This document shows positions 43,063 through 51,355 of a stretch of 64,000 bases of DNA, one piece after another; position 1 is the stretch's first letter, and the number at the start of each line of letters is the position of its first letter. The notes beneath the pieces were generated by a model that saw only the letters and a list, made by a program, of their open reading frames with translations, searched no databases and was not told where the DNA came from. Source of the stretch: Nocardia iowensis (GTDB lineage: Bacteria; Actinomycetota; Actinomycetes; Mycobacteriales; Mycobacteriaceae); the NCBI RefSeq assembly GCF_019222765.1, contig NZ_CP078145.1, positions 4,898,001 to 4,962,000 of the forward strand. The letters run 5' to 3'. The translations under genes were made by a program, and so were the position numbers.

Positions 43063-44283
43063 GTGATCGGCATGCGAGAGGTTCGGTCCGAACTGGCCCC
43101 ACGTTTCGACACGTCGAGTCCGGCGCTGCGGGAGAATCCGTACCCGGCTTATGCCAGGTTTCGCGCGGCCGGACCATTGTGCCGTGGCGGGCCCGCGCAG
43201 TGGGTGGTCACGCGGTATGCCGATGTCGCGAATCTGCTCAAGGATCACCGGCTCGGCAGCCAGTTCCCGGAGGAATACCACCGGTTCTCCCTCGGCGACG
43301 GCCCGGCGACAGAATTCCTGCGGCGGGTCATCCTGCATCGGGATCGGCCCGACCACACCGTGTTACGCCGTTTGACGGGCAGCGCCTTCGGGCCCGGACT
43401 GGTGCGCACCATGCACGAGTGGATCGAGCGACTGGTCGACGACCTGCTCGCGGACGCCCGCGAGCGCGCCGAGATCGACGCGGTGACCGATCTCGGCTAT
43501 CTGCTTCCGGTCCTGGTCATCTGCGAACTGCTCGGTATCCCGGCTGACGACCGCGACGCTATTCGACCGCGGGCGTTCGATCTCGGCAAGGCATTCTCGA
43601 CCAGCGTCGGCGCGGCCGACCGGGCGGCGGCCGATGACGCCGTGGTCTGGCTGCGCGATTACCTGGACAACCTGCTGGCGCAGCGGCGTCGCAGTCCCGG
43701 TGACGATCTGCTCTCCCGCATGCTCACCGCCGAAGACGACGGACGCCGCCTCACCCACGAAGACATCGTCGACAACGCCGTCTTCCTCTTCTTCGCCGGC
43801 TTCGAAACCACCACCAGCCTCATCGCCACCGGCTCCGCCGCACTCCTCCAACACCCCGACCAACTCGCACTACTCCGCCGACAACCCACCCACATACCCC
43901 ACGCCATCGAAGAATTCCTCCGCTACGACGCACCGATTCAGAGCCGGTTGCGACTAGTGCTCGAGCCGTTACGAATCGCGGACCGGACCCTCCGGCCAGG
44001 GCGCGTGGTCCTGCTGTCGATCGGCTCGGCCAACCACGACGAACGCCAATTCAGCGACCCCGAGCGCCTCGACGTCACCCGAAATCCGAACCCGCACTTG
44101 TCCTTCGGTGGCGGCATCCACTACTGCCTCGGCGCCACCCTCGCCCGCATCGAAGCCACCGTCCTGTTCACCGAACTCATCCAACGATTCCCCACCATCG
44201 AGCCGGCAGGCCCCGCGGTCCGCCAACTCGACGGCGCCTTCCGCACCTACAGCGCGGTGCCGATGCGGCTGTTACCACGTTGA
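43063..44283 (+). CDS. Cytochrome P450 (cluster P450-2)
   Basis: 406 aa from GTG at 43063, or an ATG three codons in. Seen: FFAGFETTTS, EEFLRYDAP, FGGGIHYCLG with Cys355. Close paralog of the P450 at 30815 through their whole length, with a 234-bp identical block in the I-helix/K-helix region and near-identical haem-loop part, but only moderate identity in the N-terminal half that shapes the substrate pocket. It leads the plus-strand tailoring operon. The two enzymes probably oxidise related but different positions (inference). Confidence 0.92.
   Translation: MIGMREVRSELAPRFDTSSPALRENPYPAYARFRAAGPLCRGGPAQWVVTRYADVANLLKDHRLGSQFPEEYHRFSLGDGPATEFLRRVILHRDRPDHTVLRRLTGSAFGPGLVRTMHEWIERLVDDLLADARERAEIDAVTDLGYLLPVLVICELLGIPADDRDAIRPRAFDLGKAFSTSVGAADRAAADDAVVWLRDYLDNLLAQRRRSPGDDLLSRMLTAEDDGRRLTHEDIVDNAVFLFFAGFETTTSLIATGSAALLQHPDQLALLRRQPTHIPHAIEEFLRYDAPIQSRLRLVLEPLRIADRTLRPGRVVLLSIGSANHDERQFSDPERLDVTRNPNPHLSFGGGIHYCLGATLARIEATVLFTELIQRFPTIEPAGPAVRQLDGAFRTYSAVPMRLLPR
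43702..43935 (+). repeat. 234-bp block identical to P450 at 31445-31678
   Basis: Second copy of the block, reading in the same direction within P450-2. See the copy in P450-1 for sequence features; a gene-conversion tract is the simplest explanation. Confidence 0.9.
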
Positions 44284-44421
44284 CCCGCGACGCATCCGGG
44301 TTGAGCAATTTCGGTGCTCGGTGGTGCCGCGCCCGGTGGCATGTGCCCTAATCGGAGGTGCTCCGAGAGGCCGTGCCGGGCAACGGTCCTCGACCACGAG
44401 ATCGTGCGAGGTGTGCTGGCA

Positions 44422-45453
44422 GTGCCGGATACAACTACCACCAAGGCCAGGAACAGCAGGGCCGCAATGCCCATCGCGACGCTGGCGGCGACCGCGGACT
44501 ACGCGTTCGCCTTCGCGGTGCGCGCGGCGGCCAGGCTCGGGGTGGCCGATCACCTTGCCGATGGTCAACGGCACGTCACCGAACTCGCCGAAGCCGTTGG
44601 TGTGCAACCTGATCCGCTGTACCGGCTACTGCGCGCGCTGGCCGTGAAGGGTATTTTCGCCGAACCGCGGCCTCGGATCTTCGAGCTGACGCCGTCGGCG
44701 CAGTTGCTGCGCACCGAGCATCCGTTCTCGCTGCGGGACGTGTATTCCGGCGCCGGTGCCGACGTGCGCGCTTGGGGGGCATTCGATTACAGCCTGCGCA
44801 CCGGCGCCGCCGCGTTCGAACGGGTGCACGGCTGCGATCTCGCGACCTATCGCAGCCGGAACCCGATCGAGGACGCGGAGCTGGACCGGGCTCAGCACGC
44901 GGGCACCCGGCTCGATCTGCTCACCTTGATCCGGGGCTATCCGTGGGCCGCGGCGCGCACCGTCGTCGATGTGGGTGGCGGCACCGGTGCGTTGATTTTC
45001 GCGCTGCTGCAACGGTTTTCCGCGATGCGGGGGACGTTGTTCGATCTGCCGCACGTCGTCGCCCAGGCGCGACCGGAGCAGTACGGTGCCGATGTCGCCG
45101 CGCGCTGTGTGCTGGTGGGTGGTGATTTCTTCGACTCGGTGCCCGCCGGAGCCGATCTGTACGTCCTCAAGACCGTTGTCGGCGGATGGGACGACGAGCA
45201 CGTCGTCGCGATCCTGCGTACTGTCCGCGCCGCGATGCGCCAGGACAGCACGCTGCTCGTGCTCGAGCCGATCATGGGTTACGGCGAGGAGTTCACTCTG
45301 GGCAATGTCGTCCACCTGCGCACGCTGCTGCTGTACGGCGGACTGGATCGCACGATGGACGACTACGAACGCCTGCTCGCGAGTGCGCGATTGCGCCCGA
45401 CGCAGGTGATCCCCCGGGTGACCCTGCCGATCGTCGAGGTGGTCGCGCAGTGA
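44422..45453 (+). CDS. SAM methyltransferase, O-MT fold, no catalytic His (MT-1)
   Basis: About 343 aa from GTG at 44422; ATG at 44467 is also possible. Class I methyltransferase of the dimeric plant/antibiotic O-methyltransferase family: winged-helix N-terminal part (VTELAEAVGVQPDPLYRLLRAL), SAM motif VVDVGGGTGALIF, FDLPHVVA. The usual LHDWDDE base motif reads VGGWDDE, so the His is Gly. Enzymes of this fold without the His include hydroxylase/decarboxylase RdmB relatives, so a methyl transfer role is likely but not certain. Overlaps the next P450 gene by GTGA. Confidence 0.83.
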   Translation: MPDTTTTKARNSRAAMPIATLAATADYAFAFAVRAAARLGVADHLADGQRHVTELAEAVGVQPDPLYRLLRALAVKGIFAEPRPRIFELTPSAQLLRTEHPFSLRDVYSGAGADVRAWGAFDYSLRTGAAAFERVHGCDLATYRSRNPIEDAELDRAQHAGTRLDLLTLIRGYPWAAARTVVDVGGGTGALIFALLQRFSAMRGTLFDLPHVVAQARPEQYGADVAARCVLVGGDFFDSVPAGADLYVLKTVVGGWDDEHVVAILRTVRAAMRQDSTLLVLEPIMGYGEEFTLGNVVHLRTLLLYGGLDRTMDDYERLLASARLRPTQVIPRVTLPIVEVVAQ

Positions 45454-46673
45454 CGACCGAGCGAATATTGCCTGCCCGATTCGATCCGTTTCAGCAGACC
45501 GAGCACGACGACCCGGCTCGCCTGTACGCCGAGATGCGCGCCGCGGGCGCCGTCTGCCGTGGCGGACCCGCCCAGTGGTTGATCCCGCGCTACCAGGAAG
45601 TGTCCCGGCTGCTGCGCGACGCCAGGCTCGGCCAGTTCCAGTTCGCGGACGCCTACCGGCTCTTCCCCGCCACCCTGCGCCAGTCCCTCGGCGACGGCCC
45701 GGCGAACAGCTTCACCCAGCGCGTGGTCGCCGGGCTCGATCGGCCCGCGCACGGGCCGGTCCGGCGGTTGCTCGCGGAATCGTTCACCTCCGCGCGGGTG
45801 CAGGCCATGTCCGACCGGATCTCGAGTCGGGCAGGCGAACTCCTCGACGCCGCCGCCGACACCGGTGGCTTCGACGCCGTCGAGGACTTGGCGTTTCCGC
45901 TGCCGCTGACCATCCTCGGCGAACTGCTGGGGATCGCGCCCGACGAGCGGGAGCTGGTCGGGCATCAGGTGCTCGAGCTCGCGAAGATCTTCACCGCCGT
46001 GCTCTCCGACGAGGATCGCGCCAGCGCCGACGCGGCCGTCACCTGGCTGCGGGATTACGTCGAGCAACTGGTCGCCGCCGGTGCCGGGACCGACACCGTG
46101 CTCGACCGCATGGCGCACGCGCAGGCGGCGGGGACGGTCGATCGCGCGCAACTGCTGGACAACGCCATCTTCCTGCTGTTCGCCGGTCTGGAAACCTCCA
46201 TGACGATGATCTCCAGCCTGTGCGCCGGGCTGCCCCGTCACCAGGATCAACTGAACATCTTGCGCGCCGACCCGGCGCTGGTGCCGTCGGCGGTCGAAGA
46301 AGTCCTTCGCTTCGATCCGCCGACCCGGATCACCGGGCGGATCGTGCTGGAACCCGTCCCGGTCGGCGACCGGGTTTTGCGGGCAGGGCGAGTGGTTTTC
46401 CTGCTCATCGCCTCGGCGAATCGCGACGAGCGCCAGTTCCGCGCCCCCGAGACGTTCGACGTCACCCGCCGTCCGAACCCGCATCTGAGCTTCGGTTCCG
46501 GCATGCACTACTGCGTCGGCGCCGGACTCGCCCGCCTCGAAGGCGCCATTGTGCTGCGGCAGCTGCTGGAACGTTTTGCCGTGTTCGAGCCGGACGGTGA
46601 GCCGGTGCTGGCCGGGTCCGCGACTTTGCGGTCCTACCAGCACGTCCCGGTACGCGTGGGAAGGAGCCGGTGA
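45450..46673 (+). CDS. Cytochrome P450 (cluster P450-3)
   Basis: 407 aa, GTG start overlapping the methyltransferase stop (GTGA). Seen: FAGLETSMTM in the I-helix, EEVLRFDPP, FGSGMHYCVG with Cys355. AVCRGGPAQWLIPRY places it with the P450s at 30815 and 43063, but it is more diverged and does not carry the identical block. In the tailoring operon; substrate unknown. Confidence 0.92.
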   Translation: MTTERILPARFDPFQQTEHDDPARLYAEMRAAGAVCRGGPAQWLIPRYQEVSRLLRDARLGQFQFADAYRLFPATLRQSLGDGPANSFTQRVVAGLDRPAHGPVRRLLAESFTSARVQAMSDRISSRAGELLDAAADTGGFDAVEDLAFPLPLTILGELLGIAPDERELVGHQVLELAKIFTAVLSDEDRASADAAVTWLRDYVEQLVAAGAGTDTVLDRMAHAQAAGTVDRAQLLDNAIFLLFAGLETSMTMISSLCAGLPRHQDQLNILRADPALVPSAVEEVLRFDPPTRITGRIVLEPVPVGDRVLRAGRVVFLLIASANRDERQFRAPETFDVTRRPNPHLSFGSGMHYCVGAGLARLEGAIVLRQLLERFAVFEPDGEPVLAGSATLRSYQHVPVRVGRSR

Positions 46674-47683
46674 TGCGACGACCAGCGGTGGACCGGCTCG
46701 ATCTGCGGTCGATCATCGACCTGACCGAATTGGCCGACGACGTAAGCCCTTTCACGCTGCGGGCGCTGTGCACCCTCGGAGTCGCCGACGAACTGGGCAA
46801 CGGTCCTCGATCGGTGGCCGACCTGGCGCGGGCGCTCGACGCGCACGCGCCGTCGCTGTGGCGCGCACTGCGCGCGATGGTGCGCAAGGGCATCTTCGCC
46901 GAACCGGAGCCCGGCCTGTTCGAGCTCACCGCGGCGGGTGAATTCCTGCGCGCCGACCATCCGCTGTCCATGGCGACGGCACTGCGCCTCATCCCGTCGG
47001 AAATCGCGGCATGGACCGCGCTGGCGGACGGAATAACCTCGGGAACAACTCCTTTCGAGCTCGCCAACGGTACCGACTATTGGACCCATTTGGCCGCGAA
47101 TCCGGAGCTGGCCCGATGGTTCCACCGATCCCAACGCGACTCGACGCGACTCGAAGCGCTCGCGGTATTGCGCGCGTTCGACTGGGCGAGCGCGGCCACC
47201 ATCGTCGATGTCGGCGGCGGCGACGGGACCTTCCTCGCCACGCTGCTGAACCGATACCGGGGCTTGCACGGTGTGGTGTTCGACCGTCCCGAGGCCGTCG
47301 CGACCGCGCCCGAGGTGCTCGCCGACGTGCGTGAGCGCTGCCGAGTCGAGGCCGGTAGCTTCTTCACCGCACCGATCCCCGCGGGCGCGGATCTCTATGT
47401 GCTCAAACGCATTCTGTACGGATGGGACGACGCGAGCGCCACCCGAATTCTCGGCGCGATCCGCACCGCGATGCGACCCGACAGTCGGCTGCTGGTGATC
47501 GAACCCATCGCGCTGCCCGGCGACGAGCTCGCACTGCGGATCGACCTGATGATGCTCGTGCTGAGCAGCGGACGGGTGCGCACCGAGCCCGAGCTGGCCG
47601 AGCTGCTACGCGGGGCCGGGCTGGAAAGCAGCCGCGTCATCCCCACCAGGATGTACCCGATCCTGGAGGTCAAGCCGGTCTGA
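46673..47683 (+). CDS. SAM methyltransferase, O-MT fold, no catalytic His (MT-2)
   Basis: 336 aa. ATG at 46673 has AAGGAG six bases upstream; a GTG three bases earlier is less well spaced. Same family as MT-1: SIIDLTELADDVSPFTLRAL, then the SAM loop IVDVGGGDGTFLA and FDRPEAVA. The base motif reads ILYGWDDAS, so the catalytic His is absent here too. Shares one base with the P450 stop. Role is a methyl transfer to N, C or O, or a non-methylating oxidation, not decidable by sequence. Confidence 0.83.
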   Translation: MRRPAVDRLDLRSIIDLTELADDVSPFTLRALCTLGVADELGNGPRSVADLARALDAHAPSLWRALRAMVRKGIFAEPEPGLFELTAAGEFLRADHPLSMATALRLIPSEIAAWTALADGITSGTTPFELANGTDYWTHLAANPELARWFHRSQRDSTRLEALAVLRAFDWASAATIVDVGGGDGTFLATLLNRYRGLHGVVFDRPEAVATAPEVLADVRERCRVEAGSFFTAPIPAGADLYVLKRILYGWDDASATRILGAIRTAMRPDSRLLVIEPIALPGDELALRIDLMMLVLSSGRVRTEPELAELLRGAGLESSRVIPTRMYPILEVKPV

Positions 47684-47690
47684 GACGACA

Positions 47691-48065
47691 ATGGGCGACA
47701 TGGCCGACCGAAACCGTCTGCACGCCCGGCTGCGGGAATTCAGCGCGCAACTCCCCGGTGCGCAGGAAGACTTTCCCTGGGGCCGACCGGCGATGAAGGT
47801 GAACGGGAAAGTCTTCGTCTTTCTCGGACCCACCGACGGCGCCGAACGCGTCATCGGCGTGAAGCTCGACGAATCCAGGGAACAGGCATTGGCCGTCGAC
47901 GGCGCGACGCCGGCCCGGCACAATCTCGGGCCGCACGGCTGGGTCACCATCCCGCTGCACGACGGAATGTCCTACGAGATTTTGACCGACTGGGTCGTCG
48001 AAAGCTACCGCAATATTGCCTCGAAACACCTTGTCCGCGAGCTCGACAAGCGCGCGGGCGGCTGA
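47691..48065 (+). CDS. MmcQ/YjbR-family protein
   Basis: 124-aa small alpha/beta protein of the DNA-binding-like YjbR family. Seen: LPGAQEDFPWGRPAMKVNGK at residues 21-40, KVFVFLG, GVKL, and the C-terminal WVVESYRNIASKHLVREL, the standard family ending. Its job is unknown in general; here it sits in the tailoring operon 7 bp after MT-2 but may not be part of the pathway. Confidence 0.8.
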   Translation: MGDMADRNRLHARLREFSAQLPGAQEDFPWGRPAMKVNGKVFVFLGPTDGAERVIGVKLDESREQALAVDGATPARHNLGPHGWVTIPLHDGMSYEILTDWVVESYRNIASKHLVRELDKRAGG

Positions 48066-48134
48066 AAAACTAATACTCGAGGAATTCTCGATAATTCTTC
48101 ACCACTCCCCAGCAGGAAGTCAGTGGTTGGTGGA

Positions 48135-49847
48135 ATGTACATCCTCGGATTGAATATCAGCCCGCATGATGCCTCGGCCGCGTTGCTGCGCGACGGCGCC
48201 CTGATCTGCCTCATCGAACAGGAACGAATAAGTCGCCGCAAACACGCCGTCTTCGAATCACCGGCCGACGCCGCGCGCGCGTGTCTCGCCGAGGCGGGCA
48301 TCACGCTCGATTCGGTGGACACGATCGCATTCGGCTGGAATATCGCGGACACACCGCTGTCGGGCAGCAGACGATTCACCCCGGATGGCGTGCGGCGGTG
48401 GCTATTTCCCGATCGCAAAGTGACGAGCACCATGCCCGCGCTGGAGTGGGTGCCGCACCACCTCGCCCACGCGGCCAGCTGTTACTACACGTGTGGCGAG
48501 GACGATGTCGCGATTCTGGTGGTCGACGGTGCAGGCGAGACACAGGCCACCACGCTGGCGCACGGATCCCGGGGCAACATCGAGATCCTGCAGGAATGGC
48601 CGATCAGCCAGTCGCTGGGTTTCTACTACGGATTGGCCTCGCAATGGGCCGGGCTGCACCTGCATTTCGGGCCGGGCAAGCTGATGGGCCTGGCCGGATA
48701 CGGCAGACCGCAGGCACCGATCGGACTGGAGCGGCGTCCGGATGGTTACTGGATCACCGCCGCGGATGACTCGGTATCGCATCACGCCACCGGAGCCGAC
48801 CGGTCCAAGGCGATCCGCTTGGAGATCCCCGCGGCCTTCGAACGGTCGGTGACCACCGCCTTCGCCCGGCACTATCCGTTCGTGCCCCGGCATGGCGAAG
48901 ACGCGCTGTCCTACGCCGATTTCGCGGCGACGGTGCAACACGAGTTGGAGGAGGCGGCGTTCGGCCTCGCGCTGCATGCCAGGAAGCGGATCGCGTCCTC
49001 GACGCTGGCGCTGGCCGGCGGCGTGGCGATGAACTGTTCGATGGTCGGCAAGTTGATCCAGAGCCGCATCTACGACCGGATCTACGTCACCCCGGTGGCC
49101 ACCGATGCCGGGGTGTCGCTCGGCGCCGCGCTGGTCGCCGCGGCCAGGCACCGGCCGTTCGCGCCTACCCACATCGACCATCCGTACTGGCAGTCGGCCA
49201 TCACCGCGCGGTCCGCGACGGCGGCGGTGGCACCCACCGGGCTGCATTGCCGGGCACTGCCCGAGCCGGACCTCGCCCGCTGCGCCGCGGCCGCCATCGC
49301 CGACGGCCGGATCGTAATGTGGGCGCGTGGCCGGGCCGAGATCGGCCAGCGCGCGCTCGGGGCGCGCAGTGTGCTCGCCGATCCGCGCGACCGGCGCACC
49401 TGGGAACGCCTCAACACCATCAAGGGCAGGGAGATGTGGCGACCGCTGGCGCCCAGCGTGCTCGCCGAGCACATCCGGGAGATCTTCGAGAGCCCCGTCG
49501 ATGACCCGGCTCGGTTCATGCTGGCGGCGGCGAGTATCCGGCCCGCCATGCGCCGGGTGATTCCCGCGGTGACCCACGTCGACGGTTCGGCAAGGCCGCA
49601 ACTGGTCGACCGGGCGACCAACCCGCTGTATTGGTCGCTGATCGAACACTTCCGGCAGTTGACGGGCATTCCGACGGTCGTCAACACGTCGTTCAATCTC
49701 GCGGTCGAGCCCATCGTGCACACCGCCGAGGACGCCGTCGCCACCTTCGTACAGTCGGGCGCCGACCTCCTTGTCCTCGACAACCTGATGATCGCCAAGA
49801 GCGAGAGCGAGCTCGACACCGTGATCGCCGCAGAGGACGCCCGATGA
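48135..49847 (+). CDS. Carbamoyltransferase, NodU/CmcH/TobZ family
   Basis: About 570 aa from ATG at 48135. These enzymes use carbamoyl phosphate and ATP through a carbamoyl-adenylate and place a carbamoyl group on a hydroxyl of an antibiotic. Seen: GLNISPHDASAALL at the start, ERISRRKH, the metal-site His motif WVPHHLAHAAS, FGPGKLMGLAGYG, LAGGVAMNCSMVGK, and the C-terminal carbamoyl-phosphate part RAEIGQRALGARSVLADPR with MWRPLAPSVL. Both domains look intact. It predicts that the final product bears a carbamate. The next methyltransferase overlaps by ATGA. Confidence 0.93.
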   Translation: MYILGLNISPHDASAALLRDGALICLIEQERISRRKHAVFESPADAARACLAEAGITLDSVDTIAFGWNIADTPLSGSRRFTPDGVRRWLFPDRKVTSTMPALEWVPHHLAHAASCYYTCGEDDVAILVVDGAGETQATTLAHGSRGNIEILQEWPISQSLGFYYGLASQWAGLHLHFGPGKLMGLAGYGRPQAPIGLERRPDGYWITAADDSVSHHATGADRSKAIRLEIPAAFERSVTTAFARHYPFVPRHGEDALSYADFAATVQHELEEAAFGLALHARKRIASSTLALAGGVAMNCSMVGKLIQSRIYDRIYVTPVATDAGVSLGAALVAAARHRPFAPTHIDHPYWQSAITARSATAAVAPTGLHCRALPEPDLARCAAAAIADGRIVMWARGRAEIGQRALGARSVLADPRDRRTWERLNTIKGREMWRPLAPSVLAEHIREIFESPVDDPARFMLAAASIRPAMRRVIPAVTHVDGSARPQLVDRATNPLYWSLIEHFRQLTGIPTVVNTSFNLAVEPIVHTAEDAVATFVQSGADLLVLDNLMIAKSESELDTVIAAEDAR

Positions 49848-50869
49848 CCGAGCCGGTTCGCCCGCGGCGGCGGGGCAATCTCGCGGAGGCAGCGGATCTG
49901 GTGTTCCCGTACGCGGTGCGGGTCGCCGCCACGCTGCGGCTGGCCGACTTCCTGGCCGACGGAGTCTGCGAGCTCACCGACCTGGCCGCCGCTGCGGGGG
50001 CCGAACCCGACGCGCTCGGCAGGCTCATGCGATACCTCACCTGCCGCGGCGTGTTCGCCGAGACCGCACCGGACACCTACCGGCTCACTCCGGCGGCACG
50101 CATGCTGTGCAGCGACAGCACGGGCAACCTGCGCGCGTTGCTGGATCTCGAAGGTCTCGGCGGGCGCTTGGATCGTCCGATGGCGGGTCTGCTGGAGTCC
50201 GTCCGCACCGGTTCGGCGTCGTATCCCGCCATCTTCGGCAAGCCCTTCTGGGACGATCTCGCCGAGCATCCCGAGCTAGGGCAGGCCTTCGACACGATGA
50301 TGGCGGCGCAGGTCGGCGATGTCGCCACCGAAGTCGCACAAGGCTTTTCGTGGTCCGAGGTCGGGCACGTCGTCGATGTCGGCGGCGGCGCTGGCGCATT
50401 GCTGACCGAGCTTTTGCGCACCTATCCCACGCTCACCGGCACACTCGTCGACCTGCCGGGACCCGCGAAGGCGGCGACTCGGGTCTTCGAGGAAGCCGGA
50501 CTGGCCGATCGCTGCACCGTCGTCGAAGGCAGCTTCTTCGCGCCGCTGCCAACGGGCGGCGACGTGTACGTGCTCTCGGTCGTACTGCACGACTGGGACG
50601 ACCGGCAGGCCCGCGCGATCCTGCGTAGTTGCGCGCACGCCGCGGGCGCGGGCGGCACCGTGCTCGTCGTCGAGGGACTCGCGGACGGGGATCTGCCGCC
50701 TGCCGTGTCCACCACACTCGACCTCCGGATGCTGGTCACGATGGGCGGCAAGGAGCGCACGCACGAGCAGATGCGCACGTTGATCGAATCGGCCGGGCTC
50801 ACCGTCGTCGCGGCACGCCGGACAGCGACTCGCACGCTCCTCGAATGCCGGACGCGCGGGCCGCGATAG
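49844..50869 (+). CDS. SAM-dependent O-methyltransferase (MT-3)
   Basis: 341 aa, same fold as MT-1 and MT-2 but with the complete site: VVDVGGGAGALLTELL, VDLPGPAKAA and VLHDWDDRQARAIL, the His being the general base for O-methylation. RRGNLAEAADLVFPYAVRVAATLRLADF starts the dimer region (in parts). Coupled to the carbamoyltransferase by ATGA, so it is most likely a true O-methyltransferase of the pathway. Confidence 0.9.
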   Translation: MTEPVRPRRRGNLAEAADLVFPYAVRVAATLRLADFLADGVCELTDLAAAAGAEPDALGRLMRYLTCRGVFAETAPDTYRLTPAARMLCSDSTGNLRALLDLEGLGGRLDRPMAGLLESVRTGSASYPAIFGKPFWDDLAEHPELGQAFDTMMAAQVGDVATEVAQGFSWSEVGHVVDVGGGAGALLTELLRTYPTLTGTLVDLPGPAKAATRVFEEAGLADRCTVVEGSFFAPLPTGGDVYVLSVVLHDWDDRQARAILRSCAHAAGAGGTVLVVEGLADGDLPPAVSTTLDLRMLVTMGGKERTHEQMRTLIESAGLTVVAARRTATRTLLECRTRGPR

Positions 50870-50953
50870 CGGACCATGGACAGTGAACGTTCAGGTTGGC
50901 CCGGCCTGTGCCGGAGGATGCGGACGCCATACAACGACCTGGGAGATGTGATC

Positions 50954-51355
50954 ATGAGCCAGCAACAATCGAACCCAACGGCACGCATCGTGCCGTTGCT
51001 CGTCTACGACGATCCGGTCGCCATGATCGGGTGGCTGGAGCAAGCCTTCGGCTTCACCGAGCGCCCCGACACCAGAATCGTCAGCGACGGTGATGTACAC
51101 GCGGAACTGGAAGTCGACGGCAGTGGCCTGATCATGCTGGCCGCGCCGTCGGTGCACGGCGTCAGCCCGAAGGTCGGGGTGAGTTCGACGACGATGATCG
51201 ACGTCGACGACGTGGACGCGCACTGCGCGCGGGCAAGGGCGGCCGGCGCGAAGATCATCATCGAGCCCGAGCAGGCCTTCTGGGGAGATCGCCGCTACCA
51301 GGCCGCCGATGTCGAAGGGCACCTGTGGCACTTCCAGCAGCGAAAGCAGGCCTGA
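50954..51355 (+). CDS. VOC-superfamily protein (glyoxalase/bleomycin-resistance fold)
   Basis: 133 aa. Opening IVPLLVYDDPVAMIGWLEQAF is typical of VOC proteins of the PhnB/Glo type; ends with EPEQAFWGDRRYQAADVEGH, the usual metal-side Glu and WGDRR pattern. ATG at 50954 follows GGGAG. VOC proteins may bind drugs (self-protection), isomerise or open rings. It is last in the tailoring operon and ends directly against the P450 stop on the other strand. Role is open; self-protection is a reasonable guess. Confidence 0.82.
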   Translation: MSQQQSNPTARIVPLLVYDDPVAMIGWLEQAFGFTERPDTRIVSDGDVHAELEVDGSGLIMLAAPSVHGVSPKVGVSSTTMIDVDDVDAHCARARAAGAKIIIEPEQAFWGDRRYQAADVEGHLWHFQQRKQA

